Shown: piece by piece, positions 17,461 to 25,972 of the stretch
How the letters are laid out: the number at the start of each line of letters is the position of its first letter
Position numbering within the stretch: the first letter of the stretch is position 1
NCBI GenBank assembly: GCA_041563315.1
Contig: JBFFNE010000015.1
Span: 1-48,965 of the forward strand
DNA length: 48,965 nt
Reading direction: 5' to 3'
From: JBFEYJ01 sp041563315
Lineage (GTDB): Bacteria; Pseudomonadota; Gammaproteobacteria; Thiohalomonadales; Thiohalomonadaceae
Notes under the pieces: generated by a model
Database searches by the model: none
What the model was told of the DNA's origin: nothing
The model's input: the letters and a program-made list of their open reading frames with translations, nothing else
Made by a program: the position numbers and the translations under genes

Positions 17461-17759
17461 AGGCACTGGTAAATCTGCAGGTTGTACCTATTGGTACCGG
17501 GGTGTCGGTATCGAAGTATATTGCCGCTTGCGAGTCGGTGCTGGCTGAGGCCGGCCTGCATTATGTGCTCCATGCCAACGGAACGAATATCGAAGGCGAG
17601 TGGGACACGGTGTTCGCTGCTATCCGTCATTGCCAAGAGGTGGTGCATGAGATGGGCGCACCCAGGATCCAGACGTTTATCTCGGTGGGTACACGCGTCG
17701 ACAGGGAACAGTCGTTGCAGGACAAAATCGACAGTGTGGTGCGCACCAAGAGCGAATAA
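17457..17759 (+). CDS. MTH1187/YkoF-type thiamine-binding protein (DUF77)
   Basis: The protein has 100 residues and matches the MTH1187 family: NLQVVPIGTGVSVSKYIAACESVL, HANGTNIEGEW and TFISVGTRVD. These small proteins bind thiamine or a related pyrimidine, mostly as tetramers in the cytosol. The start overlaps the previous gene by 4 bp. It ends 9 bp from the convergent Lrp-type regulator. Confidence 0.88.
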   Translation: MKALVNLQVVPIGTGVSVSKYIAACESVLAEAGLHYVLHANGTNIEGEWDTVFAAIRHCQEVVHEMGAPRIQTFISVGTRVDREQSLQDKIDSVVRTKSE

Positions 17760-17768
17760 GCCACTCCC

Positions 17769-18233
17769 TCACGCTACAGGCAGCGCCGTCTTGTCCACCA
17801 CTCGACGCAGAATAAAACTCGAATGCACCCCACTTACCCCTTCAATCCGGGTGATCTTCTCCAATAGCAGGGACTGGAAAGCCTCCATGTCCTGCACCAC
17901 CACCTTGAGCTGGTAATCGGCGTCCTGGCCGGTTACCAGCAGACACTCCATCACTTCAGGCAGTGCGGCGACTTGTTCCTCGAAGTTGGCAAAACGCTCC
18001 GGGGTGTGGCGATCCATGGAGATATGGATCAGTGCCATCAGGGAGAGCCCCAGACGCTTGGCGTCAAGTATCGCCCGGTAGCCGGTAATGTACCCCGACT
18101 CTTCCAGTGCTCGTACCCGCCTCAGGCAGGGTGAGGGAGAGAGGCCGATGTGCTCGGCCAGCTCATGGTTGCTGATGCGCCCGTTGCGCTGCAACTCTTG
18201 GAGGATGCGTTGATCGTAACGGTCGAGTTCCAT
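17769..18233 (-). CDS. Lrp/AsnC-family transcriptional regulator
   Basis: The protein has 154 residues. An N-terminal winged helix-turn-helix (about 7-60; RISNHELAEHIGLSPSPCLRRV) is followed by a RAM/AsnC effector domain (about 70-145; VMECLLVTGQDADYQLKVVVQD). The SPSPCLRRVRALEESGYI segment is nearly identical across Lrp-like proteins. Such proteins form octamers and respond to amino acids, commonly leucine. It is divergent from leuA across a 312-bp region that carries a nested palindrome, so control of itself and of leuA is plausible. Confidence 0.93.
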   Translation of the reverse strand: MELDRYDQRILQELQRNGRISNHELAEHIGLSPSPCLRRVRALEESGYITGYRAILDAKRLGLSLMALIHISMDRHTPERFANFEEQVAALPEVMECLLVTGQDADYQLKVVVQDMEAFQSLLLEKITRIEGVSGVHSSFILRRVVDKTALPVA

Positions 18234-18545
18234 ATGGGGGTTCCTATTGGTTGCTCATCACTGGGACACGTGTGAAGGGCCAGAATCGGTTTCTGTGCAT
18301 TCTGTGGTGAAGTATAAATAATAATATTTCAATAACTAGGATAGTTAAGCAATATTATTGCTGATTCTGTCGTTATTTATAGAAATTACGCAAGAACATT
18401 TCCTTCCTTCTGCACTAATATTTCACTGTCCACCACAAGTGGGCAACCAGAGTCGTGGTCGGCCTCACGAGGGTCGGCCCAATCACCGCCCCACAAGGGC
18501 GCATGAATGCAGCCAAGAGAATCAAACCCGACCAGGAGTTCTATC
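18234..18545. other. 312-bp divergent region between the Lrp-type regulator and leuA
   Basis: There is no gene. The part near 18311-18360 is sharply AT-rich against GC-rich neighbours and holds the nested dyad annotated separately. The leuA-proximal 150 bases are GC-rich and would be a leader. I looked for a Leu-codon-rich leader peptide there and did not find one. Confidence 0.6.
18320..18359. promoter_or_regulatory. Nested palindrome, candidate operator
   Basis: Outer arms AATAATATT (18320-18328) and AATATTATT (18351-18359) are perfect inverted repeats. Inside them AACTA (18334-18338) and TAGTT (18342-18346) form a second perfect dyad around GGA. The two centres differ by only half a base. 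This fits a multimeric regulator, such as the adjacent Lrp-type protein. It could also form a cruciform or overlap promoters. Confidence 0.6.
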
Positions 18546-20210
18546 GTGAAATCGTTTGACCACCACAAGTACCGCCCCGCCCCGGCCGTGAAGATGGCGA
18601 ACCGCCAGTGGCCGAATCGCACCCTCGACAAGGCTCCGCTTTGGGCCAGCGTTGATCTGCGCGACGGCAATCAGGCGCTGCTTGAGCCGATGACCGTCTC
18701 GCAAAAGCGGCAGATGTGGGCCTTGCTGGTCAAATTGGGTCTTAAAGAGATCGAGGTGGGCTTCCCCTCCGCCAGCCAGCACGACTTGGATTTCGTGCGT
18801 TGGCTGATTGAGGAGAACCAGGTCCCCGAGGGTGTCACTGTGCAGGTGCTGGTGCAGGCACGTCAGCATTTGATCGAGCGCACCTTCGAGGCATTACGGG
18901 GGGTTCGCCGCGCCATCGTTCACGTCTATAACTCCACCTCAACGGTGCAGCGCGAGCGAGTGTTCGGCATGGATCGGGAGGGTATCAAGGCAATTGCCGT
19001 CGAGGGGGCGCAGATGGTCAAGTGCGAGGCGGAGAAGTACCCGGAGACCGAATGGCAGTTTCAGTATTCACCGGAGAGCTTCAGCCAGACCGAGATGGAC
19101 TACGCGGTGGAGGTGGTCGATGCGGTGACCGAGGTGTGGCAGCCCACCCCGGAGCGACCCTGTATCATCAACCTGCCAGCGACGGTGGAAAGTGCTAGCC
19201 CCAATGTCTTTGCCGACCAGGTGGAGTGGTTCTGCACACATGTCAGTCGCCGTGACAGCATTGTCGTCTCGCTGCACACCCATAATGACCGAGGTACGGC
19301 CGTGGCCGCGGCCGAGCTGGGGCTGTTGGCGGGCGCCGACCGTGTCGAGGGCACCCTGCTGGGCAACGGCGAGCGCACCGGCAACATGGATATCGTCACC
19401 ATGGCGATGAACTTCTACAGCCAGGGCGTCGACCCCCAGCTGGACTTGGCTAATCCCGACGAGATCATCCAGACCTATACCCGCTGCACCGGTCTGCCGG
19501 TCCATCCGCGCCACCCGTGGATCGGCGAGCTGGTCTACACCGCCTTCTCCGGTTCGCACCAGGATGCGATCCGCAAGTGCCTCTTGAGGCAGCCGCCGGA
19601 TGAGTCCTGGCAAGTCGCCTACCTGCCCATCGACCCGAAGGATCTGGGGCGTGATTTCCAGGCGGTGATCCGGGTCAACAGCCAATCGGGCAAGGGCGGC
19701 ATCGCCTTTGTGCTGGAGCGCGACTACGGTCTCTCACTGCCGCGCTGGATGCAGGTAGAGTTGGCGCAGCTTGTGCAGAAGGAGAGCGAGCAGCGCAGCG
19801 GCGAGGTCGACAGTGAAACCATCCATAAAATCTTTATGGAGAATTTTATCTCCGCCGTCGACAGTCCACGTCTAAAGGGCTATCACCTGGATCGTAACGG
19901 CAGCGTCGATACCATCGAGGCTCGCATCGCCGAGGGTAATGTCGAACAGATCATTCGTGGTGAGGGGGAAGGCGCACTTTCCGCATTTATTGCTGCCTGG
20001 CAGCAACACAGCGGCCAGCAGGTGGTGGTGGTAGATTACAGCGAACACGCCATCGGCGCCGGCACTGATGCCGAGGCCGCCGCTTACGTGCAGCTCAACA
20101 TTGACGGGCGACGGGTCAGTGGCGCGGCGCTGGATCACGACACGGTGAGCGCCTCGCTGATGGCGGTGATGGCGGCTTTGAATCAGGAAAAACTCAAGGC
20201 CGCTGCCTGA
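18546..20210 (+). CDS. leuA: 2-isopropylmalate synthase
   Basis: The enzyme makes 2-isopropylmalate from acetyl-CoA and 2-ketoisovalerate, the first committed step of leucine synthesis. The GTG at 18546 has AGGAG about 10 bases upstream and gives 554 residues, the size of the long (Pseudomonas/actinobacterial) LeuA type. The N-terminus KYRPAPAVKMANRQWPNRTL matches that type. The TIM barrel shows LRDGNQAL with metal ligand D40 and SLHTHNDRGT with H244 and H246. The C-terminal 130 residues (from about KGYHLDRNG) form the leucine-sensing LeuA dimer domain, so feedback inhibition is expected. It stands alone, divergent from an Lrp-type regulator. Confidence 0.96.
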   Translation: MKSFDHHKYRPAPAVKMANRQWPNRTLDKAPLWASVDLRDGNQALLEPMTVSQKRQMWALLVKLGLKEIEVGFPSASQHDLDFVRWLIEENQVPEGVTVQVLVQARQHLIERTFEALRGVRRAIVHVYNSTSTVQRERVFGMDREGIKAIAVEGAQMVKCEAEKYPETEWQFQYSPESFSQTEMDYAVEVVDAVTEVWQPTPERPCIINLPATVESASPNVFADQVEWFCTHVSRRDSIVVSLHTHNDRGTAVAAAELGLLAGADRVEGTLLGNGERTGNMDIVTMAMNFYSQGVDPQLDLANPDEIIQTYTRCTGLPVHPRHPWIGELVYTAFSGSHQDAIRKCLLRQPPDESWQVAYLPIDPKDLGRDFQAVIRVNSQSGKGGIAFVLERDYGLSLPRWMQVELAQLVQKESEQRSGEVDSETIHKIFMENFISAVDSPRLKGYHLDRNGSVDTIEARIAEGNVEQIIRGEGEGALSAFIAAWQQHSGQQVVVVDYSEHAIGAGTDAEAAAYVQLNIDGRRVSGAALDHDTVSASLMAVMAALNQEKLKAAA

Positions 20211-20220
20211 TCTTCCGTCC

Positions 20221-20246
20221 GGCCTGTGCCCTGTGGAGCACAGGCC
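20221..20246. terminator. Hairpin between convergent leuA and BsuPI-domain lipoprotein gene
   Basis: GGCCTGTGC (20221-20229) and GCACAGGCC (20238-20246) form a perfect 9-bp stem with an 8-base loop, 11 bases after the leuA stop. There is no T-run on either strand. It may be a bidirectional 3' end stabiliser rather than a classical terminator. Confidence 0.45.
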
Positions 20247-20263
20247 GCTGGATGTAAAACTGG

Positions 20264-20737
20264 CTACTGAATGTAAAATTCATGGCGGGGTGTCAGTTCG
20301 ACGCCGATCTTCTGCGCCTCCAGGGTATAGGTGCCCGGTGGGAGCACGCTCCTGTCGGGTGCAATGACCTGATTCCAGATGACGCTAAAAATTTTCGTTT
20401 TCCCCGGATTCAGGCTGTATGAGGTCACTGCCTGAATGAAAGCCTTGTCTGCGGACCAGCGCCAGACCTCGCGTGCCATAGCATCGAAAACGACAAAGTC
20501 GTACTGCTGTCCGCTGGTGAATTCGATGGCCCGGATTTCCTTAGAGCGGTTTAGAATGGTCAGCTGGATCGTGATGGGATCACCCTGGGCGAATGTGGTC
20601 TGCTTCACCCCCTGCATGTCTGTGGTAACGATTGCGGCGGTAAAATCGGGGTTTTGTGTGGCCTGTTCCTGTTCTCCATTGCAGCCGATAAGCAGGAACA
20701 GGGCGAAGAGAGTGATGAGCCGTTGTTTGAACGTCAT
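20264..20737 (-). CDS. Lipoprotein with BsuPI (intracellular proteinase inhibitor) domain
   Basis: The ATG at 20737 has AAGGAA upstream and a textbook lipoprotein signal (MTFKQRLITLFALFLLIGC, Cys19). The frame is open much further upstream, but that extension lacks coding character. The mature 139 residues form a beta-sandwich of BsuPI type: FAQGDPITIQLTILNRS, FTSGQQYDFVVFDA, EVWRWSADKAF and LPPGTYTLEAQ. This domain is named after a Bacillus protease inhibitor, though most homologues are lipoproteins of unknown role. It is convergent with leuA. Confidence 0.82.
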   Translation of the reverse strand: MTFKQRLITLFALFLLIGCNGEQEQATQNPDFTAAIVTTDMQGVKQTTFAQGDPITIQLTILNRSKEIRAIEFTSGQQYDFVVFDAMAREVWRWSADKAFIQAVTSYSLNPGKTKIFSVIWNQVIAPDRSVLPPGTYTLEAQKIGVELTPRHEFYIQ

Positions 20738-21221
20738 GGCGGGGTTCCTTTGTCGGCGAAGCGTGATATTCAGGGCATGGTGGCTGTGACACAAAACTAT
20801 CTGAAAGTGGCTGCGCTTGCCCATTTTTAGATGGTTTTTAGATGGTTCCTTCTCGTATTTTAGCGGGAAAAGCGCGCGGCTTAATTGAAAGCGGTTCTCA
20901 CATCGCAAGGCGAGATACTCTGCGAAGTCCACCCATGGACTTCGCAAAAAGTGACCTGCGCGTGGGGCAGCCCCTCGCATCAACAATCCGTCGCGGCAGC
21001 GACACAAACATTTTTGAAGAGTTGATTTTCCCACCAACGTGCGAAGAACCTTATAAATAATAACATCCCGTTCGGCGGTTTTTCCGGCAGCGCAGGGGGC
21101 GCCAGGTTGCCTGGCGGGAGGCGCATGGAATCTGTCAGGCATGCGATCTAGTCTTTGTCCAACGCATAACGCTGTAAGCGGTTGCGCAGCGCTCATACTG
21201 CTGCAAGTACAGGAGACATTG
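20738..21221. other. 484-bp intergenic region upstream of the molybdenum hydroxylase operon, with two strong hairpins
   Basis: There is no convincing gene. A perfect 11-bp stem with a CCCA loop lies at 20921-20946 (TGCGAAGTCCA/TGGACTTCGCA). A second stem, CGCCAGG/CCTGGCG around TTG, lies at 21100-21116, with GCGC on both outer sides. A short tandem TTTTAGATGG duplication sits near 20825-20845. The hairpins could be part of an RNA leader for the downstream operon. No T-run follows either, so they are not classical terminators. Confidence 0.5.
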
Positions 21222-21695
21222 ATGATCAAGCTGACCGTGAACGGTGAAACCCACTCTCTCGAAGTCGATCCCGAGATGCCGCTGCTCTGGGTACTACGTG
21301 ATCGGCTCGGTTTGACCGGGACCAAGTACGGTTGCGGTATGGCTCTGTGTGGTTCCTGTACCGTGCATGTGCACGGTACAGCGATTCGTTCCTGTATTAC
21401 CCCGGTAAGCTCGGTGGAGGGAAAATCGATTACGACGATTGAAAATGTCGGCTCGCCGGTAGCTACAGCGGTACAGGAGGCCTGGGAGAAACACAATGTG
21501 GTGCAGTGCGGTTATTGCCAGTCAGGCCAGATCATGAATGCGATCGCTTTGTTGAAAAACAACCCCGCTCCCACTGACGATGATATCAACGAGGCCTTCA
21601 AGGATATTCTTTGTCGCTGTCATACCTATGCGCGGATTCGTACCGCGATTCACACGGCAGCCGCGGCGCTTGCTGTAAAAGGAGGTGCGGCATGA
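21222..21695 (+). CDS. [2Fe-2S] subunit of aldehyde/isoquinoline oxidoreductase (IorA-like)
   Basis: The ATG at 21222 has AGGAGA upstream; the frame before it is not coding. The 157-residue protein carries both iron-sulfur clusters of the xanthine-oxidase family small subunit. A plant-type cluster uses C38, C43, C46 and C58 (GCGMALCGSC). A second cluster uses C96, C99, C131 and C133 (CGYCQSGQ and CRCHTY). It passes electrons from the molybdenum centre of the partner protein. The stop overlaps the start of that partner (ATGA). No FAD subunit gene is present, as in IorAB-type enzymes that use cytochrome or another external acceptor. Confidence 0.93.
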   Translation: MIKLTVNGETHSLEVDPEMPLLWVLRDRLGLTGTKYGCGMALCGSCTVHVHGTAIRSCITPVSSVEGKSITTIENVGSPVATAVQEAWEKHNVVQCGYCQSGQIMNAIALLKNNPAPTDDDINEAFKDILCRCHTYARIRTAIHTAAAALAVKGGAA

Positions 21696-23884
21696 GAAGG
21701 GAACCCATCAGTAATAGTCGGCGTCACTTTTTGATCGCCGGCATTTATGCCGGTGCGGGTTTGACCTTGGGGATCTATCTCCCTGGCTGCGGCAAAGAAG
21801 AGAAAACTGCCCCGGAGGCAGAGGCAGAGGCAGAGGCAGAGGTAGGAGTCACGGATGAGAAGGCCGTGGACGAGACACTGTTTGAACCCAATGCATTTGT
21901 CCGTATTGCTCCCGACAACACCGTCACTGTGATCATCAAGCACCTGGAGATGGGCCAGGGTACCTACACCGGGTTGGCCACCTTGGTGGCCGAGGAGTTG
22001 GATGCCGCCTGGGAGCAGGTAATCGCTGAAGGGGCACCGGCCAATACCGAACTCTATAAAAACCTCCTTTGGGGATCGCAAGGTACCGGTGGCAGTACCG
22101 CCATTGCCAACTCCTTCACTCAGATGCGCAAGGCCGGTGCAACGGCGCGCTATATGCTGATCGAGGCGGCGGCGCAACAATGGCAGGTGACAGCGGATGA
22201 GATCACCGTCGATAGGGGTGTGCTGAGGCATGAAGTCGGCCAGCGTCAGGCCAGCTTTGGTGAACTGGCGGAACTGGCTGCACAACAGCCGGTGCCGGGA
22301 GAGGTGTTTTTGAAAGAGCCTGAGGAATTTAAGCTTATCGGCAGCTTTGTGCCGCGCAAGGACAACAAGTCTAAGATCAACGGCACAGCGATCTATACCC
22401 AGGATATCCGGTTGCCGAATATGCTGGTGGCGGTGGTGGCGCACCCTCCCCGCTTTGGTGCCAAAGTGGAAAGTTTCGATGCCGGTAAGGCAAGAAGAGT
22501 TCCCGGGGTGAGGCAGATTGTGCAGATCCCCAATGGTGTCGCGGTGTTGGCAGAGGATACCTGGACAGCGATAAAAGGGCGTGATGCCTTGCAGATCGAA
22601 TGGGATGAGAGTGAGGCGTTCCGTCTGAGCTCCGGTGCGATTATGGATGATTACAAAAAAAGAGCGCGTCAACCTGGCACCGTTGCACACAAGGCCGGTG
22701 ACAGTGACAAGGCCATAACCTCGGCAGTGACAACGCTCGAAGCGGAGTATGAATTTCCCTTTCTGGCCCATGCGGCGATGGAGCCGCTGAACTGCGTGGT
22801 ACAGCGTACCCGGGAGGGGTGTGAGATCTGGAACGGGGTGCAGAGCCAGACACGGGATCAAAAAGCAGTCGCGAAGCTGTTCGATCTTGATCCGGAACAG
22901 GTCAGGATTCACATGCTATTTGCCGGCGGCTCGTTCGGGCGACGTGGCAATCCGCATTCGGACTATGTGCTGGAGGCGGCCAGTATCGTCAAGGCGATCA
23001 ACGGCATGGCGCCGGTAAAACTGGTCTGGACCAGAGAGGACGATATGCGGGCCGGTTATTACCGCCCGATGTATTATCACAAAATGTCCGCAGGACTTGA
23101 TGAGAGGGGCATGCCGGTTGCCTGGCAGCATCGTATCGTCGGCCAGTCGATACTGGGCAAGGATGATCTGGATCCCACCTCGGTCGAGGGCGCCGCGAAT
23201 ATGCCCTACGCGGTACCGAATATCACCGTTGACCTGATCACCACCAAATTGCCCGTACCGGTACAGTGGTGGCGTTCGATTGGCTCAACCCATACCGCCT
23301 TTGCCGTGGAGACGTTCATCGATAGGCTGGCCCGCACCGCCGGAGAGGACCCGCTGGCGTATCGGCGTGCCTTGTTGAAGGAGCATCCACGCCACCTTGG
23401 CGTGCTCGATCTGGCGGCGGAAAAGGCCGGTTGGGGCACATCGCTGCCACAAGGGCGTGGCCGTGGCATCGCGGTGCATGAAACGTTCAACTCCTATGTC
23501 GCCCAGGTGGCGGAGGTGACGCTGAACGAGGACCGGAGCTTCACCGTGGATCGGGTGGTGATCGCCGTCGATTGCGGGCTGGCGGTTAATCCCGATGTGA
23601 TTCGGGCGCAGATGGAAGGGGGGATGGGCTTTGGCCTCTCACCCGCCCTGATGAGTGAAATCACCCTGAAGGATGGGGTGGTGGAGCAAAGCAATTATCA
23701 CGACTTTCGCATGATCAGTATCGACCAGATGCCCCAGGTGGAGGTGCATATCGTCAACTCGAACGCGGCCCCCACCGGCGTCGGCGAGCCGGCGACGCCG
23801 GTGATTGCCCCTGCCGTGGCCAATGCCCTGAGTGCACTCACCGGCCAGAACTTCGATCGCTTGCCGCTGCAAATCCTGACCTGA
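21692..23884 (+). CDS. Molybdopterin-binding large subunit, IorB-like, with Tat signal
   Basis: The ATG at 21692 gives 730 residues. The N-terminus has SRRHFL followed by a hydrophobic stretch, a Tat-type signal, ending in LPGCGK, which resembles a lipobox. A Glu-Ala repeat then links to the enzyme. The molybdenum cofactor domain shows GQGTYTGLATLVAEEL, HAAMEPLNC, FAGGSFGRRG, WWRSIGSTHTAFAVETFID and GVGEPATPVIAPA; the Glu in the last motif is the conserved catalytic base. This is the IorB class of xanthine dehydrogenase family proteins, which oxidise aldehydes or N-heterocycles with water. The substrate is unknown. The operon continues with its chaperone XdhC. Confidence 0.93.
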   Translation: MRREPISNSRRHFLIAGIYAGAGLTLGIYLPGCGKEEKTAPEAEAEAEAEVGVTDEKAVDETLFEPNAFVRIAPDNTVTVIIKHLEMGQGTYTGLATLVAEELDAAWEQVIAEGAPANTELYKNLLWGSQGTGGSTAIANSFTQMRKAGATARYMLIEAAAQQWQVTADEITVDRGVLRHEVGQRQASFGELAELAAQQPVPGEVFLKEPEEFKLIGSFVPRKDNKSKINGTAIYTQDIRLPNMLVAVVAHPPRFGAKVESFDAGKARRVPGVRQIVQIPNGVAVLAEDTWTAIKGRDALQIEWDESEAFRLSSGAIMDDYKKRARQPGTVAHKAGDSDKAITSAVTTLEAEYEFPFLAHAAMEPLNCVVQRTREGCEIWNGVQSQTRDQKAVAKLFDLDPEQVRIHMLFAGGSFGRRGNPHSDYVLEAASIVKAINGMAPVKLVWTREDDMRAGYYRPMYYHKMSAGLDERGMPVAWQHRIVGQSILGKDDLDPTSVEGAANMPYAVPNITVDLITTKLPVPVQWWRSIGSTHTAFAVETFIDRLARTAGEDPLAYRRALLKEHPRHLGVLDLAAEKAGWGTSLPQGRGRGIAVHETFNSYVAQVAEVTLNEDRSFTVDRVVIAVDCGLAVNPDVIRAQMEGGMGFGLSPALMSEITLKDGVVEQSNYHDFRMISIDQMPQVEVHIVNSNAAPTGVGEPATPVIAPAVANALSALTGQNFDRLPLQILT
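21815..21844 (+). repeat. Hexanucleotide GAGGCA repeat coding Glu-Ala
   Basis: Four perfect GAGGCA units (21815-21838) and one imperfect GAGGTA encode the Glu-Ala linker just after the signal region of the molybdenum subunit. Unit gain or loss would keep the frame and only change linker length. Confidence 0.8.
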
Positions 23885-23902
23885 GCCCGAGAGGTGCAGA
23901 CG

Positions 23903-24883
23903 ATGACAATGGACTGCAACGATCACGACCTTATGCATACCGCGCAGGTGTGGTTAGCCCAGGGCGAGCCGCTGGTCATGGCCACCGTGTTGAAAACCTG
24001 GGGCTCCTCGCCGCGTCCCGCGGGCTCACTGATGGTGATGCGCCGGGATGGGGTGCATGCCGGTTCAGTCTCCGGCGGTTGTATCGAGGATGACCTGCTC
24101 CGGCGCTACAGGCAAGGGGAGCTGGGCGAGAGCTTTCCGATGCGCCTCGACTACGGCGTCAATCGCGAGGAGGCGCTTCGCTTAGGCCTGCCCTGCGGCG
24201 GGCGGCTGGAGCTGTTGCTGGAAAAGCTGGAGGGTGCCGCGGCGTTGCTGCCGCTGCTCGATGCGCTGCAGCACCACAGACCGGTAGTCCGCAGGGTGGA
24301 TCTCTTGACGGGGGAGGTCAACCTCTCTGCGGCAACGCCGGAGCAACAGTTCGCTTCTACCGACGAGCAGGTCTCCCGGGTGTTCGGGCCGCGCTGGCAG
24401 ATGTTACTGATCGGCGCCGGGCACCTGTCGCGCTGCGTGGCGCAGCTGGCACTGATGCTTGATTATCGGGTGGTTGTCTGCGATCCGCGCGAAGAGTACG
24501 CCCGGGGCTGGGCGGTGGAGGGAACGAAACTGGTGACCATGATGCCGGATGATGCGGTGCATCATTATGCCGCACATGAGCGCACCCTGGTGATCACCCT
24601 GACCCACGATCCCAAGCTCGATGACATGGCCCTGCTCGATGCGCTCGAGTCCCAGGCGTTCTATGTGGGAGCCATTGGCTCGGCGCGTAACGGTGAAGCA
24701 CGGCGCCAGCGTCTGCTGCAAATGGGGCTCTCGCCGGCCCAGGCGAGCCGGTTGCATGCCCCGGTCGGCCTGGCCATTGGCAGTCATACGCCGGCGGAGA
24801 TCGCGGTAGCGATCCTCGCGGAGATCACCGCCTTACGCAACGCCGCGCTACCGGCGGTGCGCCAGCGGGTGAGTGCCGCCTGA
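23903..24883 (+). CDS. xdhC: XdhC-family molybdenum cofactor insertion protein
   Basis: The ATG at 23903 follows GAGAGG well; a GTG at 23894 is in frame. The product has 326 residues. An N-terminal XdhC/CoxI domain (about 15-75; TWGSSPRPAGSLMVM, GSVSGGCIE) is followed by a C-terminal Rossmann domain (LLIGAGHLSRCVAQLA) ending HAPVGLAIGSHTPAEIAVAILAEI. XdhC binds sulfurated Moco and loads it into xanthine-oxidase-family enzymes, here surely the large subunit just upstream. Its TGA overlaps the next ATG by one base. Confidence 0.93.
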   Translation: MTMDCNDHDLMHTAQVWLAQGEPLVMATVLKTWGSSPRPAGSLMVMRRDGVHAGSVSGGCIEDDLLRRYRQGELGESFPMRLDYGVNREEALRLGLPCGGRLELLLEKLEGAAALLPLLDALQHHRPVVRRVDLLTGEVNLSAATPEQQFASTDEQVSRVFGPRWQMLLIGAGHLSRCVAQLALMLDYRVVVCDPREEYARGWAVEGTKLVTMMPDDAVHHYAAHERTLVITLTHDPKLDDMALLDALESQAFYVGAIGSARNGEARRQRLLQMGLSPAQASRLHAPVGLAIGSHTPAEIAVAILAEITALRNAALPAVRQRVSAA

Positions 24884-25476
24884 TGGCGGTTCGCGGCATC
24901 CTGCTGGCGGCAGGCCAGGGCCGGCGCTTTGGCAGTAACAAATTGCTGCATCCGCTGGGCAATGGCGTGCCACTGGCGGTGCAGGCGGCACGTACCTTGC
25001 GGCAGGCATTGCCAGGAGCGCTGGTGGTGGTCGATGCGCGGGACGGTGAACTCATCGAGCGGCTGAGAGAAGATGGCGTGCCCGTGGTGCTGAACCATCA
25101 GGCCACAGGCGGTATGGGTATGAGTATTGCCAGCGGGGTGCGTGCAAGCGTAGAGGCCGCCGGCTGGGTGATTGCCCTGGCGGACATGCCCTGTCTCCGG
25201 GTGGAGACGATTCGTGCGATTGCTGCCGCGATCACAGCGCCCAACCGCATTTCTGCCCCGCTCTACCGTGGCCGACGCGGACACCCGGTGGGCTTTGGTA
25301 GTGACTATATCTGGGCTCTGACGCAGTTGTCGGCGGACGAAGGGGCTCGGCATATCCTCGCGGCGAACCGCCAGTTTTTACAGCTGGTCACAACGGATGA
25401 TCAGGGGGTCGTAACCGATATCGACCGCAGGGCGGACCTTGCATCGGTGCCCACAGGGGCTTCTGCAGGTTTATAG
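24883..25476 (+). CDS. mocA: Molybdenum cofactor cytidylyltransferase-like (MocA/MobA-like NTP transferase)
   Basis: The protein has 197 residues. The nucleotidyltransferase signature LLAAGQGRRFGSNKLL is at the N-terminus, ALADMPCL holds the metal Asp, and GRRGHPVGFG binds product. MocA turns Mo-molybdopterin into the cytosine dinucleotide used by xanthine-oxidase-family enzymes. Position directly after xdhC (TGATG overlap) supports this over MobA, which makes the guanine form. The operon thus carries enzyme, chaperone and cofactor maturation together. Confidence 0.9.
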   Translation: MAVRGILLAAGQGRRFGSNKLLHPLGNGVPLAVQAARTLRQALPGALVVVDARDGELIERLREDGVPVVLNHQATGGMGMSIASGVRASVEAAGWVIALADMPCLRVETIRAIAAAITAPNRISAPLYRGRRGHPVGFGSDYIWALTQLSADEGARHILAANRQFLQLVTTDDQGVVTDIDRRADLASVPTGASAGL

Positions 25477-25579
25477 CGTTTCCGGCCCTCTTCCAGTTTC
25501 ACCCTCAGCCATCTCATCAGTCTGGAAAGCGAGTGGTGCTCGCGCTAGCTTTCCCTGCTATATCAATCGAGCATGAGGG

Positions 25580-25972
25580 TTACGCCGCAAAGCGCTCGCG
25601 CAGGTAGGCGATGATATCGTCCGACTCGTACATCCAGGTGTGCTTGCCGCTGTCATCGGTGATGCGCAGGCAGGGGACCTTGATATTCCCGCCGTGTTCT
25701 GCCAGTTCGGCGCGGGCATCCGGATCCTTCAGGGCGTCGCGCAACGGGATGTTGAGGGACAAACCCTTGATCGCCTTACGCACCTTGATACAAAAGGGGC
25801 AGGTACTGAACTGGTAAAGTGCTAAATTCTTGCTCTCTTCGTCCACTTTTTGCTGGGCCCCAGGGGAGCGCTCGATTCCTTTGGGAGTGGTGAGCAGCTC
25901 ACCGAGAAGCATGAAAGGGCCGAGAATGATACGAAGGGTGCGGAAGAAGTAGCGGAAAAACAGTTTCATCAT
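25580..25972 (-). CDS. Membrane-anchored glutaredoxin-like protein
   Basis: The protein has 130 residues. An N-terminal hydrophobic helix (about 5-28; FFRTLRIILGPFMLLGELL) precedes a thioredoxin-fold domain with CPFC (C58, C61), VPCLRI (cis-Pro) and a C-terminal DDIIAYLRERF helix. The CPFC centre and the ending resemble the N-terminal domain of glutathione S-transferases and monothiol/dithiol glutaredoxins. It likely exchanges thiols with glutathione at the inner membrane, cytosolic side. It is convergent with mocA. Confidence 0.85.
   Translation of the reverse strand: MMKLFFRYFFRTLRIILGPFMLLGELLTTPKGIERSPGAQQKVDEESKNLALYQFSTCPFCIKVRKAIKGLSLNIPLRDALKDPDARAELAEHGGNIKVPCLRITDDSGKHTWMYESDDIIAYLRERFAA

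Noticed and set aside
18358..18545. Leucine leader peptide and attenuator before leuA
   Set aside because: The short frame there has no run of Leu codons, and I see no alternative hairpins with a T-run.
20921..21116. Moco riboswitch
   Set aside because: Stems are present, but I could not match the conserved Moco motif by eye; kept only as an unassigned leader.
20738..21496. N-terminal extension of the BsuPI lipoprotein to 410 residues
   Set aside because: It runs antisense through the [2Fe-2S] subunit gene; the internal ATG at 20737 has a ribosome site and a perfect lipoprotein signal.
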